Shown here: piece by piece, positions 26,857 through 37,202 of the stretch
Numbering within the stretch: position 1 is the stretch's first letter
Layout of the letters: each line of letters starts with the position of its first letter
Assembly (NCBI RefSeq): GCF_005671395.1
Contig: NZ_CP040428.1
Span: forward strand, 1,922,001 to 1,986,000
Length of the DNA stretch: 64,000 bases
Reading direction: 5' to 3'
Origin: Jejubacter calystegiae
GTDB lineage: Bacteria > Pseudomonadota > Gammaproteobacteria > Enterobacterales > Enterobacteriaceae
The notes under the pieces: model-generated
What the model was told of the DNA's origin: nothing
Database searches by the model: none
What the model saw: the letters and a program-made list of their open reading frames with translations, nothing else
Translations under genes and position numbers: made by a program

Positions 26857-28134
26857 ATGCAAATCCTTATGGGAATAATCGGCATGGTGGCGCTGCTGCT
26901 GATCGCCGTTCTGTTGTCCAGCAATCGCCGGGCGATCAATCTGCGCACTGTCCTGGGGGCCTGGCTTATTCAGGTGGGGATTGGGGCGCTGATTCTTTAT
27001 GTCCCTGCCGGGCGCCGGGTGCTGCTGGCGATGTCGGAAGGGGTTTCTAAAGTTATCTCCTACGGTAACGACGGCATCAGTTTTGTGTTTGGCGGGCTGG
27101 TGTCCGACAAAATGTTTGAACTGTTCGGCGGCGGCGGTTTTGTGTTTGCGCTGCGCGTTCTGCCGATCATCGTCTTTTTCTCGTCGCTGATTGCCGTGCT
27201 TTATTACCTGGGCATTATGCAACTGGTGATTCGGATCCTCGGTGGCGGTCTGCGTATGGTGCTTAAGACGTCGCGTACCGAGTCGCTTTCTGCCACGGCT
27301 AATATCTTTGTGGGGCAGACCGAAGCGCCGCTGGTGGTGCGCCCCTACATCGCCACCATGACGCGCTCTGAGCTGTTCGCCGTGATGTGTGGCGGTCTGG
27401 CTTCCGTGGCCGGGTCGGTACTGGCGGGTTATGCCCAGATGGGGGTACCGCTGGAATATCTGATCGCCGCCTCTTTTATGGCGGCGCCGGGTGGGCTGCT
27501 GTTTGCCAAGCTGATGATCCCGGAAACCGAAAAGCCGCATGATGCGCCGGATCCTGAGACGCTGAAAAACGATCCCGATCGTCCGACCAATGTGCTGGAT
27601 GCGGCGGCGGCCGGGGCGGCATCGGGTATGCAGCTGGCGCTGAACGTCGGCGCTATGCTGCTGGCTTTCGTTGCCCTGATTGCGCTGCTTAACGGTATGC
27701 TGTCAGGGATTGGAGGCTGGTTTAACCATCCGGAGCTGTCGCTACAGCTGATTCTGGGCTGGGTATTCGCGCCGCTGGCCTGGCTTATCGGCGTGCCCTG
27801 GAGCGAAGCCACCGTGGCGGGCTCCTTTATCGGACAGAAGCTGATTATCAACGAATTCGTGGCCTATCTGAATTTTGGTGAATATCTGAAGGATGACGCC
27901 ACGGTAGCGGCGGCAGGGCTACAGGTACTTTCCGATCACACCAAGGCGATTATCTCTTTCGCGCTCTGTGGTTTTGCTAATCTTTCTTCTATCGCTATTT
28001 TGATCGGCGGTCTGGGCAGCATGGCTCCGACCCGGCGTCATGAAGTGGCTCAACTGGGGCTTAAAGCGGTGGCGGCGGGAACGCTGTCGAACCTGATGAG
28101 CGCCACCATTGCCGGGATCTTCCTGGCGCTGTAA
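26857..28134 (+). CDS. CNT-family (NupC-type) nucleoside transporter
   Basis: 425 residues of the concentrative nucleoside transporter family. About ten membrane segments are visible, with hallmarks [36 protein letters not shown] and [18 protein letters not shown] around the nucleoside- and sodium/proton-binding core. It probably imports nucleosides by cation symport for the deo enzymes that follow. E. coli has no transporter at this place; related bacteria often do. Inferred CRP control fits nucleoside catabolism. Confidence 0.92.
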   Translation: MQILMGIIGMVALLLIAVLLSSNRRAINLRTVLGAWLIQVGIGALILYVPAGRRVLLAMSEGVSKVISYGNDGISFVFGGLVSDKMFELFGGGGFVFALRVLPIIVFFSSLIAVLYYLGIMQLVIRILGGGLRMVLKTSRTESLSATANIFVGQTEAPLVVRPYIATMTRSELFAVMCGGLASVAGSVLAGYAQMGVPLEYLIAASFMAAPGGLLFAKLMIPETEKPHDAPDPETLKNDPDRPTNVLDAAAAGAASGMQLALNVGAMLLAFVALIALLNGMLSGIGGWFNHPELSLQLILGWVFAPLAWLIGVPWSEATVAGSFIGQKLIINEFVAYLNFGEYLKDDATVAAAGLQVLSDHTKAIISFALCGFANLSSIAILIGGLGSMAPTRRHEVAQLGLKAVAAGTLSNLMSATIAGIFLAL

Positions 28135-28145
28135 TCCACTCAGAA

Positions 28146-28161
28146 TGTTATAATTATAACA
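28146..28161. promoter_or_regulatory. Upstream DeoR operator
   Basis: TGTTATAATTATAACA is a perfect palindrome, 14 of 16 identical to the DeoR operator TGTTAGAATTCTAACA. It lies just after the transporter stop and 175 bp (centre to centre) before the second operator, suiting repression by DNA looping. Confidence 0.7.
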
Positions 28162-28170
28162 TTCTTACCG

Positions 28171-28208
28171 CAGGCGGCCGGGCGATAAACCCGGCCGCCT
28201 GTGCGTTT
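28171..28208 (+). terminator. Terminator of the nucleoside transporter gene
   Basis: 12-bp stem CAGGCGGCCGGG / CCCGGCCGCCTG, loop CGATAAA, followed by TGCGTTTT. It separates the transporter from the deo operon. Confidence 0.75.
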
Positions 28209-28232
28209 TCCGGCGCGTGATGGGGATTGTTT

Positions 28233-28248
28233 TGTAGAGTTAATCACA
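28233..28248 (+). promoter_or_regulatory. Distal CRP-like site of the deo promoter
   Basis: TGTAGAGTTAATCACA has a perfect TCACA half and a TGTAG half. It lies 54 bp upstream of the second CRP-like site, nearly the spacing of the two CRP sites at E. coli deoP2, between which CytR binds. Confidence 0.6.
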
Positions 28249-28286
28249 TATACTTCCCAATATGCTGCAATATCATCTTTGGCTTT

Positions 28287-28302
28287 TGTGAAATAAAACA
28301 CA
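28287..28302 (+). promoter_or_regulatory. Proximal CRP-like site of the deo promoter
   Basis: TGTGAAATAAAACACA matches TGTGA-N6-TCACA with one mismatch. It lies about 34 bp (centre to centre) upstream of the downstream DeoR operator, as at E. coli deoP2. Confidence 0.65.
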
Positions 28303-28320
28303 AAACAGCAGGTAGCGGAA

Positions 28321-28336
28321 TGTTAGCATTTTAACA
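28321..28336. promoter_or_regulatory. DeoR operator overlapping the deoC promoter
   Basis: TGTTAGCATTTTAACA is 14 of 16 identical to the E. coli DeoR operator, and the position relative to the CRP sites matches deoP2, where the operator covers the -10. Deoxyribose-5-phosphate would relieve repression. Confidence 0.8.
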
Positions 28337-28427
28337 TTGCCGGCGGTGAGCTCACTTCAGAACCCGACCGCGCCTGTGGTGTTGCGTTTCCGGCCCGGGA
28401 TGCCGTCAATTTTTACTGGAGAAAACC

Positions 28428-29207
28428 ATGACCGATTTAACCGCCAGCAGCCTGCGCGCGCTGAAGCTGATGGATCTGACTACCCTTAACGACGATGACA
28501 CCGATGAAAAGGTCATCGCCCTGTGCCGCCAGGCGAAAACGCCGGTGGGCAACACTGCGGCTATCTGCATTTATCCGCGTTTTATCCCCATTGCCCGGAA
28601 AACCCTGAAGGCTCAGGGAACGCCGGATGTTCGCATCGCGACTGTGACCAACTTCCCCCACGGCAATGATGACGTTGAGATTGCGCTGGCAGAGACTTGC
28701 GCCGCAATCGCCTATGGCGCCGATGAGGTGGACGTCGTTTTCCCGTATCGTGCCCTGATGGCCGGCGATGAGCAGACCGGATTCGATATGGTGAAACGCT
28801 GTAAAGCAGCCTGTGCTGAGGCTGGAGTGCTGCTGAAAGTGATTATTGAAACCGGTGAGCTGAAAGAAGAGAGCCTGATTCGCAAGGCCTCTGAAATTGC
28901 GATTCGCGCCGGTGCCGACTTTATTAAGACCTCTACCGGTAAAGTGCCGGTCAATGCCACGCCGGAAAGCGCGCGCATTATGATGGAGGTGATTCGCGAT
29001 ATGGGGGTGGCGAAGAGCGTGGGCTTTAAGCCGGCCGGCGGCGTACGTAGCGCTGAAGATGCCGCTTTCTATCTGGGCATTGCTGATGAACTGTTTGGTG
29101 CCGACTGGGCCGATAGCCGCCACTTCCGCTTCGGCGCCTCCAGCCTGCTCGCCAGCCTGCTTAACGCGCTGGGCCATGGCGACGGTAAGAGTGTGAGCGG
29201 CTACTAA
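28428..29207 (+). CDS. deoC: Deoxyribose-phosphate aldolase DeoC
   Basis: 259 residues, the normal length. It cleaves 2-deoxyribose-5-phosphate to glyceraldehyde-3-phosphate and acetaldehyde, the last step of deoxynucleoside breakdown. The class I Schiff-base lysine lies in [17 protein letters not shown]; the other active-site lysine is in [15 protein letters not shown]. First gene of deoCABD, behind CRP and DeoR sites. GGAG lies 8 nt before the ATG. Confidence 0.97.
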   Translation: MTDLTASSLRALKLMDLTTLNDDDTDEKVIALCRQAKTPVGNTAAICIYPRFIPIARKTLKAQGTPDVRIATVTNFPHGNDDVEIALAETCAAIAYGADEVDVVFPYRALMAGDEQTGFDMVKRCKAACAEAGVLLKVIIETGELKEESLIRKASEIAIRAGADFIKTSTGKVPVNATPESARIMMEVIRDMGVAKSVGFKPAGGVRSAEDAAFYLGIADELFGADWADSRHFRFGASSLLASLLNALGHGDGKSVSGY

Positions 29208-29267
29208 TCCGCAAATCAGGCGGTTTCCCGACCGCCGATCATTGTCTTAACGCTGCAAGGAGTGACC

Positions 29268-30584
29268 GTGTTCCTCGCTCAAGAAATTATTCGTAAGAAA
29301 CGTGACGGCCAGCCGCTTAGCGACGAAGAGATCCGCTTCTTCGTTAATGGTATCCGTGACAACACCATTACCGAAGGGCAGATTGCAGCTCTGGCGATGA
29401 CTGTCTTCTTCCAGGATATGGAGATGACCGAACGGGTCTCTCTGACGCTGGCGATGCGCGATTCCGGCGCGGTGCTTGACTGGCAGGGGCTAAACGGCCC
29501 GGTGGTGGATAAACACTCCACCGGCGGCGTGGGGGATGTGACCTCGCTGATGCTGGGGCCGATGGTGGCCGCCTGTGGCGGCTACGTTCCGATGATCTCC
29601 GGGCGGGGCCTGGGGCATACCGGCGGTACTCTGGATAAGCTGGAGGCGATTCCGGGTTTTGATATCTTCCCTGATGACGAGCGATTCCGGGAGATTATTC
29701 ATTCAGTGGGAGTGGCGATTATCGGCCAGACCCGCTCGCTGGCCCCGGCGGACAAGCGTTTTTACGCCACCCGGGATATTACCGCCACCGTGGATTCCAT
29801 TCCGCTGATTACCGCCTCGATTCTGGCTAAAAAGCTGGCGGAAGGGCTGGATGCGTTGGTGATGGATGTGAAGGTGGGCAGCGGCGCTTTTATGGAGACG
29901 TTTGAGCGTTCGCAACTGCTGGCTGAAGCTATTGTCGGCGTCGCCAACGGCGCAGGCGTGCGGACCACCGCTTTGCTGACCGATATGAACCAGGTGCTGG
30001 CCTCCAGCGCCGGTAATGCCCTGGAAGTGCGGGAAGCGGTACGCTTCCTGACCGGCGAGTATCGCAACCCGCGCCTGCTGGAGGTGACGATGGCGCTGTG
30101 CGCCGAGATGCTAATCTCCGGCCAGCTGGCGCAGGATGAGCAGGAGGCCCGCTCGAAGCTGCAGGCTGTGCTGGATAATGGCCAGGCGGCGGAGCGCTTC
30201 GCACAGATGGTGGCGGCGCAAAAGGGCCCCACTGACTTTATTACCCACTACGACCGCTACCTGCCGTCGGCCACTCTCAGCAAGGCGGTTTACGCCGAAC
30301 GTGAAGGCGTGGTTAGCGCCATGGATACCCGGGCGCTGGGGATGGTGGTGGTCGGTATGGGCGGCGGACGGCGTCGGGCTCAGGATCCCATCGATTACAG
30401 CGTGGGGCTGGACCAGATGGTTACCCTGGGCGAGCGGGTGGACAACCAGCGCCCGCTGGCCGTGATACATGCCGCCAGCGAGGACGACTGGCAGGCGGCC
30501 GCCGACAGCGTGAAAGCCGCTATTAGCATCACGGAACAGGCATATCAGCCGACGCCGGTGATTTATCGCAGGATTGGTCGCTAA
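29268..30584 (+). CDS. deoA: Thymidine phosphorylase DeoA
   Basis: 438 residues from GTG 29268, aligning with E. coli [11 protein letters not shown]; a GTG two codons earlier overlaps the SD (AAGGAG 29257-29262) and is rejected. It phosphorolyses thymidine and deoxyuridine to 2-deoxyribose-1-phosphate. Signature [20 protein letters not shown] and phosphate loop [13 protein letters not shown] are intact. A two-residue gap near residue 75 (WQGLNGP against WKSLHLNGP) explains the shorter length. A palindromic repeat separates it from deoB. Confidence 0.97.
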   Translation: MFLAQEIIRKKRDGQPLSDEEIRFFVNGIRDNTITEGQIAALAMTVFFQDMEMTERVSLTLAMRDSGAVLDWQGLNGPVVDKHSTGGVGDVTSLMLGPMVAACGGYVPMISGRGLGHTGGTLDKLEAIPGFDIFPDDERFREIIHSVGVAIIGQTRSLAPADKRFYATRDITATVDSIPLITASILAKKLAEGLDALVMDVKVGSGAFMETFERSQLLAEAIVGVANGAGVRTTALLTDMNQVLASSAGNALEVREAVRFLTGEYRNPRLLEVTMALCAEMLISGQLAQDEQEARSKLQAVLDNGQAAERFAQMVAAQKGPTDFITHYDRYLPSATLSKAVYAEREGVVSAMDTRALGMVVVGMGGGRRRAQDPIDYSVGLDQMVTLGERVDNQRPLAVIHAASEDDWQAAADSVKAAISITEQAYQPTPVIYRRIGR

Positions 30585-30626
30585 GGTGGGGTATACTGAT
30601 CCGATCGCTTTTTTGTCGTAAGCCAG

Positions 30627-30749
30627 TACCCGTCATACTTCAGGCTACAGATGCGTTGGCTGCGTTCTCTCGCCCCGGTCACATAGTCTTCTATGCTCCC
30701 GGGAGCTCGTTCACTTGCCGCCTTCCTGTAGCTGGAATTATTTAGGGTA
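30627..30749. repeat. About 123-bp imperfect palindromic intergenic repeat
   Basis: The segment starts TACCCGTCATACTTCAGGCT and ends GGAATTATTTAGGGTA. The two ends are complementary (TACCC with GGGTA; GGCTACAG with CTGTAGCT), so it folds into a long imperfect hairpin. I recall near-identical sequences dispersed in many enterobacterial genomes, similar in style to ERIC/YPAL elements. It lies inside the deo operon between deoA and deoB, where it could affect mRNA stability or deoBD dosage. Confidence 0.75.
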
Positions 30750-30776
30750 ATGCGCGCGTTAACGCAGGAGATAACT

Positions 30777-32000
30777 ATGAAACGTGCATTTATTATGGTG
30801 CTGGATTCATTTGGCATTGGCGCCACTGAGGATGCCGACAGCTTTGGTGACGCAGGTTCGGATACGCTGGGCCACATCGCGCAGGCCTGCGCTGAAGGTA
30901 AGGCCGACAACGGCCGTCAGGGGCCGCTGCATCTCCCGAATCTGACCCGTCTGGGGCTGGCGAAGGCCGGCGAAGGCGTTACCGGGAAAATCCCGGCCGG
31001 TATGGATGGCGATGCCGAGATTATCGGCGGTTACGCCTGGGCTCATGAGCTCTCTTCCGGTAAAGATACGCCGTCCGGTCACTGGGAGATCGCCGGTGTG
31101 CCGGTGCTCTTCGACTGGGGCTACTTTAAAGACGAAGAGAACAGCTTCCCCCAGGCACTGCTGGACAGGCTGGTCGAACGCGCGAATCTGCCGGGTTACC
31201 TTGGTAACTGCCACTCCTCCGGCACCGTGATTCTGGATAAACTGGGCGAAGAGCACATGAAGACCGGCAAGCCTATCTTCTACACCTCTGCCGATTCGGT
31301 CTTCCAGATTGCCTGCCATGAAGAGACCTTTGGTCTCGACAGACTCTATGAACTGTGCGAAATCGCCCGCGAAGAGTTGACTGAAGGGGGCTATAACATT
31401 GGCCGCGTCATTGCGCGCCCCTTCACTGGCGATAAGGTCGGTCACTTCGAGCGTACCGGTAATCGCCACGACCTGGCGGTAGAGCCGCCGTCGCCCACGG
31501 TGCTGAAAAAGCTGGTGGATGAAAAGCAGGGCCAGGTAGTGTCTGTCGGGAAAATCGCCGATATCTATGCCAACGTGGGGATCACTAAAAAGGTGAAGGC
31601 TACCGGTCTGGATGCGCTGTTCGACGCTACGCTGACAGAGATGAAACAGGCCGGGGACAACACCATTGTCTTTACCAACTTCGTTGATTTCGACTCTTCC
31701 TGGGGCCACCGCCGCGATGTGGCAGGCTATGCCGCAGGTCTTGAACTGTTCGACCGCCGCCTGCCGGAGCTGATGGCGCTGGTGGAAGAGGGCGATATCC
31801 TGATTCTGACTGCCGACCACGGCTGCGATCCCACCTGGAAGGGCACCGACCATACCCGCGAACATATTCCGGTACTGGTCTACGGCCCCCAGGTTAAACC
31901 CGGCTCTTATGGCCATCGCGACACCTTTGCTGACATCGGGCAAACCCTTGCCGGGTACTTTGGCGTGTCGAAGATGGAATACGGTAAGGCTCTGTTTTAA
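30777..32000 (+). CDS. deoB: Phosphopentomutase DeoB
   Basis: 407 residues, identical in length to E. coli. It converts (deoxy)ribose-1-phosphate to the 5-phosphate. An alkaline-phosphatase-superfamily enzyme with metal-binding residues in [22 protein letters not shown] and [19 protein letters not shown], and phospho-threonine region [13 protein letters not shown] 30777 has AGGAG 6 nt upstream; the frame stays open upstream only to 30750 at the repeat edge, without family similarity. Confidence 0.97.
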   Translation: MKRAFIMVLDSFGIGATEDADSFGDAGSDTLGHIAQACAEGKADNGRQGPLHLPNLTRLGLAKAGEGVTGKIPAGMDGDAEIIGGYAWAHELSSGKDTPSGHWEIAGVPVLFDWGYFKDEENSFPQALLDRLVERANLPGYLGNCHSSGTVILDKLGEEHMKTGKPIFYTSADSVFQIACHEETFGLDRLYELCEIAREELTEGGYNIGRVIARPFTGDKVGHFERTGNRHDLAVEPPSPTVLKKLVDEKQGQVVSVGKIADIYANVGITKKVKATGLDALFDATLTEMKQAGDNTIVFTNFVDFDSSWGHRRDVAGYAAGLELFDRRLPELMALVEEGDILILTADHGCDPTWKGTDHTREHIPVLVYGPQVKPGSYGHRDTFADIGQTLAGYFGVSKMEYGKALF

Positions 32001-32033
32001 TTCATTTTGAATCGTTGATAAGGATAATTTTCT

Positions 32034-32756
32034 ATGGCCACGCCACACATTAATGCGGAAATGGGCGACTTCGCTGACGTTGTTTTAATGCCAGGCGATC
32101 CGCTGCGTGCGAAGCATATTGCCGAAACCTTTCTGGACGATATCCGTGAAGTGAATAACGTTCGCGGGATGCTGGGTTACACCGGTACTTATAAAGGCCG
32201 TCCGATTTCGGTGATGGGGCACGGAATGGGCATTCCTTCCTGCTCTATCTACACCAAAGAGCTTATCACCGACTTCGGGGTGAAGAAGATCATCCGCGTC
32301 GGCTCCTGCGGCGCGGTACGCCCGGATGTGAAGCTGCGCGATGTGGTGATTGGCATGGGCGCCTGTACCGACTCTAAGGTGAACCGCCTGCGCTTTAAGG
32401 ATCACGACTTCGCCGCCATCGCCGATTTCGACATGGTGCGTGACGCCGTTGATGCTGCAAAAGCGCTGGGCATCGATACCCGGGTTGGCAACATCTTCTC
32501 TGCCGATCTGTTCTATACCCCGGATCCGCAAATGTTCGACGTGATGGAAAAATACGGCATCCTGGGCATTGAGATGGAAGCCGCCGGGATCTACGGGGTG
32601 GCCGCGGAATTTGGCGCGAAAGCGCTGACTATTTGCACCGTCTCCGACCATCTTCGTACTCACGAGCAGGTTTCTTCCGCCGATCGTCAGACGACCTTTA
32701 ACGATATGATTAAGATAGCGCTGGAATCGGTACTGCTGGGCGATAAAGACGCCTGA
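32034..32756 (+). CDS. deoD: Purine nucleoside phosphorylase DeoD
   Basis: 240 residues against 239 in E. coli. A hexameric phosphorylase that splits purine (deoxy)ribonucleosides into base and (deoxy)ribose-1-phosphate. Seen: phosphate-binding [16 protein letters not shown] and RVGSCGAV, nucleoside site [16 protein letters not shown], and catalytic Asp region [17 protein letters not shown] lies upstream of the ATG. Last gene of the deo operon, followed by a strong terminator. Confidence 0.97.
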   Translation: MATPHINAEMGDFADVVLMPGDPLRAKHIAETFLDDIREVNNVRGMLGYTGTYKGRPISVMGHGMGIPSCSIYTKELITDFGVKKIIRVGSCGAVRPDVKLRDVVIGMGACTDSKVNRLRFKDHDFAAIADFDMVRDAVDAAKALGIDTRVGNIFSADLFYTPDPQMFDVMEKYGILGIEMEAAGIYGVAAEFGAKALTICTVSDHLRTHEQVSSADRQTTFNDMIKIALESVLLGDKDA

Positions 32757-32780
32757 TCCCTGCGCTTTACCTGATATACG

Positions 32781-32817
32781 CAGCGCCCTGAGCGGTTCAG
32801 GGCGCTGTTTGCGATTT
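32781..32817 (+). terminator. Terminator of the deo operon
   Basis: 11-bp stem CAGCGCCCTGA / TCAGGGCGCTG, loop GCGGT, then TTTGCGATTTT. The yjjJ gene that follows deoD in E. coli is absent. Confidence 0.85.
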
Positions 32818-32913
32818 TGAAGACCTCTCGCAGCTTTCATTTCTCTCGCTGTGCCTCCACGCTCCCCGTAGCCTGTTGCAAATTCTTTGACAACAGACGG
32901 GCGTCGGCGTCTT

Positions 32914-33930
32914 TCAGCTTACCGCCTGGGCTATCCACGCACCCAGTTCGCGTAGCTGGGAGGCCTGGTCCGGAAACTCTTCTACCAGCGCGTCGCACTG
33001 GACTTTCAGCACTTCACTGCGGTAGGCACTGCCTTCCAGCCGTTTCGCAAGCCACTCCAGCGGCGTGGGCTCCAGGCTATCGGTAAACATCTGGCAGCGG
33101 GTGATGTGCCCCTTTTCGACATCGAAGTGCAGCTCCACGCCGCCCCAGACAAAGCGTTCGTCCAGCAGATGGCTGAAGGCCGGGGCCTGGCCGAAGTTCC
33201 ACTCCCAACTGCTCTGGCGGGCAAAGGTTTCTGCGAATCCCGGCAGATCGGGGGCGGCATCCGGGGAAATATACTCCGGCGCGACGCGCTCGCCATAGTG
33301 GTCGAAAAAGGCTGCTTCGACGGCGTCGCACACTTGCTGATGACTAATCTGCTCCACGAAATCGCTCAGGTTGGCGACCCGCCCGCGCACCGAGGTAATC
33401 CCTTTAGCCTGAAGCTTTTTCCGATCCGGATTCAGGTAGTTCGCCAGCCGGCTGAGATCGGCATTCAACAGTAGCGTGCCATGGTGGAAACCGCGATCCC
33501 GGGTTTCACGGTAGGCGGAGCCAGAGATTTTGCGTGGCCCCTCAGCGGTTTCCATCACCAGATCATTACGTCCGGATGCACTGGCGCTAACGCCCAGGCG
33601 GCGTAAGGCGTCGATAACAATGGCCGTAGAGACGCTTTTATCATATTCCGGTTTGGCAGCCATAAAGGTAAAACAGGTATTGCCCAGATCGTGAAATACC
33701 GCGCCGCCGCCGCTGCTGCGTCGGGCCAGCTTCACGTTGTCCTGTTCCATTCGCCGGGTGTTGCACTCTTTCCAGGGGTTCTGGGCACGGCCAATAACCA
33801 CGGTATCGGCGTTGCGCCACAGGAACAGCACGCGCTGGGTGGCGGGCATCTGGCGGAAGATGCACTCTTCCACTGCCAGGTTAAACCAGGGATCGTGAGA
33901 GTGGGAAATCAGTAATCGCAGAGCAGACAT
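32914..33930 (-). CDS. lplA: Lipoate-protein ligase A
   Basis: 338 residues from ATG 33930 (AAGGA 8 nt upstream), the E. coli length. It activates free lipoate with ATP and attaches it to the lysine of lipoyl domains in 2-oxoacid dehydrogenases and GcvH. Family motifs: [46 protein letters not shown], and the small C-terminal domain starting about [20 protein letters not shown]. An upstream 13-codon extension is not supported. Downstream of ytjB on the same strand, as in E. coli. Confidence 0.95.
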   Translation of the reverse strand: MSALRLLISHSHDPWFNLAVEECIFRQMPATQRVLFLWRNADTVVIGRAQNPWKECNTRRMEQDNVKLARRSSGGGAVFHDLGNTCFTFMAAKPEYDKSVSTAIVIDALRRLGVSASASGRNDLVMETAEGPRKISGSAYRETRDRGFHHGTLLLNADLSRLANYLNPDRKKLQAKGITSVRGRVANLSDFVEQISHQQVCDAVEAAFFDHYGERVAPEYISPDAAPDLPGFAETFARQSSWEWNFGQAPAFSHLLDERFVWGGVELHFDVEKGHITRCQMFTDSLEPTPLEWLAKRLEGSAYRSEVLKVQCDALVEEFPDQASQLRELGAWIAQAVS

Positions 33931-34003
33931 AGCGGGATCCTTTCCTGAAGCAGAGCCTGATTTTATCATGATGCGCCAGGCGGGGCGTGGCGCTCAGAGC
34001 GCT

Positions 34004-34660
34004 TCAGGGCTTTTTCTGGTCCTGAGGCGTTTCGTTATCGTCATCGGGCAGATCCTGACTGGCGGTCAACAGAAAAGGGGACTGCTGCCAGCGCGTACGC
34101 TTACCTTCCAGCAGCGTACGGGTTAACACGATGCCGATAGCCAGCGCCAGCAGCAACATCAGGCGCAGGATATTGGAGGTGTTATCTACCTGCTGCGACT
34201 CGGTCGCCAGGGTGTGGGTATCCAGCGTCAGCCGCAGATTACCTAATAGGTTCCCTTTCTTCTCAATGGGTTGTACGATTTGACGATTGAAATAGCTGCC
34301 CGCTTTTTTACCATCGATGGCCAGCCTGTCGCGTAGCGCCACGCTTTCGCCAGCCCGCGCCACCCGGGCGCCGCTTTCATCGTAGACAGCGGCGTCGAGT
34401 ATTCGGCTATCGTGGGTTAGCTGATTCAGAATTTGCAGGATGCCTTTTTCGTCCGGCGATTCGCCCCCCATCAGGGGGACCAGGCTGTAACTGACCTGGC
34501 GCGCCAGGGTACGGGCCATCTCTTCCATTTGCAGATTACGCGCGTGCTGATGGCTTTGGCTGAACCATGAGGCTCCCTGCATCAGCGCCACCAGAAGCGC
34601 CAGACAGATCAGTACAATAACCGCACGATGCAGGCGGAATTTAAGTTTTGCGCTGGTCAT
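34004..34660 (-). CDS. ytjB: Membrane protein YtjB (Smp)
   Basis: 218 residues against 214 in E. coli. One N-terminal helix (RAVIVLICLALLVALMQGAS), a periplasmic sensor-like region of about 130 residues (AVYDESGARVARAGE), and a second helix (ILRLMLLLALAIGIVLTRTL), then a charged tail. The conserved RTRWQQSPFLLTAS follows the second helix. Its role is unknown; it is divergent from serB with a short promoter region between. Confidence 0.92.
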   Translation of the reverse strand: MTSAKLKFRLHRAVIVLICLALLVALMQGASWFSQSHQHARNLQMEEMARTLARQVSYSLVPLMGGESPDEKGILQILNQLTHDSRILDAAVYDESGARVARAGESVALRDRLAIDGKKAGSYFNRQIVQPIEKKGNLLGNLRLTLDTHTLATESQQVDNTSNILRLMLLLALAIGIVLTRTLLEGKRTRWQQSPFLLTASQDLPDDDNETPQDQKKP

Positions 34661-34772
34661 ATCTCTCCCGTTGAAAATTTGCTGGCAGCATGTTGCCAGA
34701 AGCGCCCGCTACAGGGTAGCCTCATGCGTTGTTTTGTTCCGGCCATTAACTGAATACAGGAGCTGTACGCTA

Positions 34773-35747
34773 ATGCCAAATAGTCTGACCTGGTGTGATT
34801 TGCCAAATGATGTCTCTCTTTGGCCCGGGTTGCCCCTCTCCCTGAGCGGTGACGAGGTTATGCCGCTCGACTATCGTGCGGGGCGTAGCGGCTGGCTTCT
34901 GTATGGTCGGAATCTGGATAAAGAGCGGCTGACTCAATACCAGCGTAAGCTGGGGGCGGCCATGGTTATCGTCAGCGCCTGGTGTGTAGAAGAGTATCAG
35001 GTTATCCGGCTGGCGGGATCGTTGACGACTCGCGCCACCCGCCTGGCGCACGATGCGGGGCTGGATGTGGCGCCGCTGGGCAAGATCCCTCATCTGCGTA
35101 CGCCGGGGCTTCTGGTCATGGATATGGATTCGACGGCGATTCAGATCGAGTGCATTGACGAGATCGCGAAGCTGGCCGGAACCGGTGATGAAGTGGCCGA
35201 GGTCACTGAACGGGCGATGCGCGGCGAGCTGGATTTTACCGCCAGCCTGCGCCAGCGGGTGGCGACCCTGAAGGGGGCCGATGTTCGTATCCTCGGCCAG
35301 GTGCTGGAGCAGCTGCCGCTGATGCCGGGACTGGTGTCTCTGGTGTTGAAACTGGAGGCGCTGGGCTGGAAGGTGGCAATCGCCTCCGGCGGTTTTACCT
35401 TCTTTGCCGATCACCTGCGCGAACGCCTGCATCTGTGCGAAGCGGTGGCTAATCAACTGGAGATCGTCGACGGCAAACTGACCGGTGAGGTGATCGGTAC
35501 GGTGGTGGATGCGAAGTTTAAAGCCAGTACCCTGACTCGCCTTGCGAAGCAGTACAATATCGCCCCGGAGCAGACGGTGGCGATTGGCGATGGTGCCAAC
35601 GATCTGCCCATGCTGAAGCGGGCGGCGCTCGGAGTGGCTTATCATGCCAAACCCAAAGTGAATGAGAAGGCGGGGGTGACCATTCGTCACGCCAGCCTGA
35701 TGGGCGTCTTTTGCATCCTGTCAGGCAGCCTGAAGCAGGAAGAGTAA
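34773..35747 (+). CDS. serB: Phosphoserine phosphatase SerB
   Basis: 324 residues from ATG 34773 (AGGAG 10 nt upstream), against 322 in E. coli. It makes L-serine from O-phosphoserine. The N-terminal domain (about 1-105) is followed by a HAD phosphatase core: motif I MDMDSTAIQIECIDEIA, motif II IASGGFTFFA, motif IV AIGDGANDLPML, with the lysine in DAKFKASTL. An in-frame stretch upstream has no homology. radA follows 56 nt downstream. Confidence 0.97.
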   Translation: MPNSLTWCDLPNDVSLWPGLPLSLSGDEVMPLDYRAGRSGWLLYGRNLDKERLTQYQRKLGAAMVIVSAWCVEEYQVIRLAGSLTTRATRLAHDAGLDVAPLGKIPHLRTPGLLVMDMDSTAIQIECIDEIAKLAGTGDEVAEVTERAMRGELDFTASLRQRVATLKGADVRILGQVLEQLPLMPGLVSLVLKLEALGWKVAIASGGFTFFADHLRERLHLCEAVANQLEIVDGKLTGEVIGTVVDAKFKASTLTRLAKQYNIAPEQTVAIGDGANDLPMLKRAALGVAYHAKPKVNEKAGVTIRHASLMGVFCILSGSLKQEE

Positions 35748-35803
35748 GCATTTCTCCTCGCCGCAGAGCGGGGTTAAAACGGTAACAGAGCGAGGTAACA
35801 GCG

Positions 35804-37186
35804 GTGGCGAAAGCGGCAAAACGCGCGTTTGTCTGTAATGAGTGTGGTGCGGACTTTCCGCGCTGGCAGGGGCAGTGCAGCGCCTGCCATGCCTGGAATA
35901 CCATTACCGAGGTGCGCATCGCCGCCTCGCCCCAGGCGGCGCGTAACGAGCGACTGAGCGGCTATGCGGGCAGTGCGGGCGTTAGCAAGGTGCAGAAACT
36001 TTCGGAGATTAGCCTGGAGTCGTTGCCGCGTTTTTCCACCGGCTTTAAAGAGTTTGATCGGGTGCTGGGCGGCGGCGTGGTGCCGGGCAGTGCGATTCTG
36101 ATCGGCGGAAGTCCTGGGGCCGGTAAGTCGACGCTGTTGTTGCAGACCATGTGCCAGCTTGCCGATCAGATGAAGACCCTGTATGTCACCGGCGAGGAGT
36201 CGCTACAGCAGGTGGCGATGCGCGCCCACCGTCTGGGGTTGCCGACCGATAACCTGAATATGCTGTCGGAAACCAGCATCGAGCAGATCTGCGAAATTGC
36301 CTCGCAGGAGGAGCCGAAGCTGATGGTGATCGACTCCATTCAGGTGATGCATATGGCGGATATTCAGTCTTCTCCCGGCAGCGTGGCTCAGGTGCGGGAA
36401 ACTGCGGCTTATCTGACGCGCTTCGCCAAGACCCGCGGCGTTGCCATTATTATGGTCGGCCACGTGACTAAAGACGGCTCACTGGCCGGGCCGAAGGTTC
36501 TGGAGCACTGTATCGACTGCTCGGTGTTACTGGATGGTGACGCCGATTCCCGCTTCCGTACCCTGCGCAGTCACAAGAACCGCTTTGGCGCGGTGAACGA
36601 GCTGGGCGTCTTTGCGATGACTGAACAGGGGATGCGGGAAGTGAGCAACCCCTCTGCTATCTTCCTGAGCCGCGGCGACGAGGTCACGTCGGGCAGTTCG
36701 GTGATGGTGGTCTGGGAAGGAACCCGGCCGCTGCTGGTGGAGATCCAGGCGCTGGTGGATCAGTCGATGATGTCGAATCCCCGGCGTGTGGCGGTGGGGC
36801 TGGAGCAGAACCGCCTGGCGATTCTGCTGGCGGTGCTGCATCGTCACGGCGGCCTGCAGATGGCGGATCAGGACGTGTTCGTCAACGTGGTGGGCGGGGT
36901 CAAAGTGATGGAAACCAGCGCCGACCTGGCGCTGCTGTTGTCCATGGTTTCCAGCCTGCGGGATCGCCCATTACCGAAAGATCTGGTGGTATTCGGCGAG
37001 GTGGGACTGGCCGGTGAGATTCGCCCGGTGCCGAGCGGCCAGGAGCGTATCTTCGAAGCGGCCCGCCACGGTTTTCGCCGCGCCATTGTGCCTCAGGCCA
37101 ACGTGCCGAAGAAGCCGCCGGAAGGGATGCAGGTGTTCGGCGTGAAGAAGCTGTCGGACGCGCTGACCGTCTTTGACGACCTGTAA
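35804..37186 (+). CDS. radA: DNA repair protein RadA (Sms)
   Basis: 460 residues, the E. coli length. A RecA-like ATPase that drives branch migration of recombination intermediates. It has an N-terminal C4 zinc finger (CNECGADFPRWQGQCSAC), Walker A GGSPGAGKSTLL, the RadA-specific SHKNRFGAVNELGVF, and a C-terminal Lon-protease-like domain (GEVGLAGEIRPVPSGQERI). The start is GTG with GAGG 8 nt upstream. It lies in the serB-radA-nadR run; the nadR start comes 16 nt after the stop. Confidence 0.97.
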   Translation: MAKAAKRAFVCNECGADFPRWQGQCSACHAWNTITEVRIAASPQAARNERLSGYAGSAGVSKVQKLSEISLESLPRFSTGFKEFDRVLGGGVVPGSAILIGGSPGAGKSTLLLQTMCQLADQMKTLYVTGEESLQQVAMRAHRLGLPTDNLNMLSETSIEQICEIASQEEPKLMVIDSIQVMHMADIQSSPGSVAQVRETAAYLTRFAKTRGVAIIMVGHVTKDGSLAGPKVLEHCIDCSVLLDGDADSRFRTLRSHKNRFGAVNELGVFAMTEQGMREVSNPSAIFLSRGDEVTSGSSVMVVWEGTRPLLVEIQALVDQSMMSNPRRVAVGLEQNRLAILLAVLHRHGGLQMADQDVFVNVVGGVKVMETSADLALLLSMVSSLRDRPLPKDLVVFGEVGLAGEIRPVPSGQERIFEAARHGFRRAIVPQANVPKKPPEGMQVFGVKKLSDALTVFDDL

Positions 37187-37202
37187 TTCTGGAGCCCATA
37201 TT

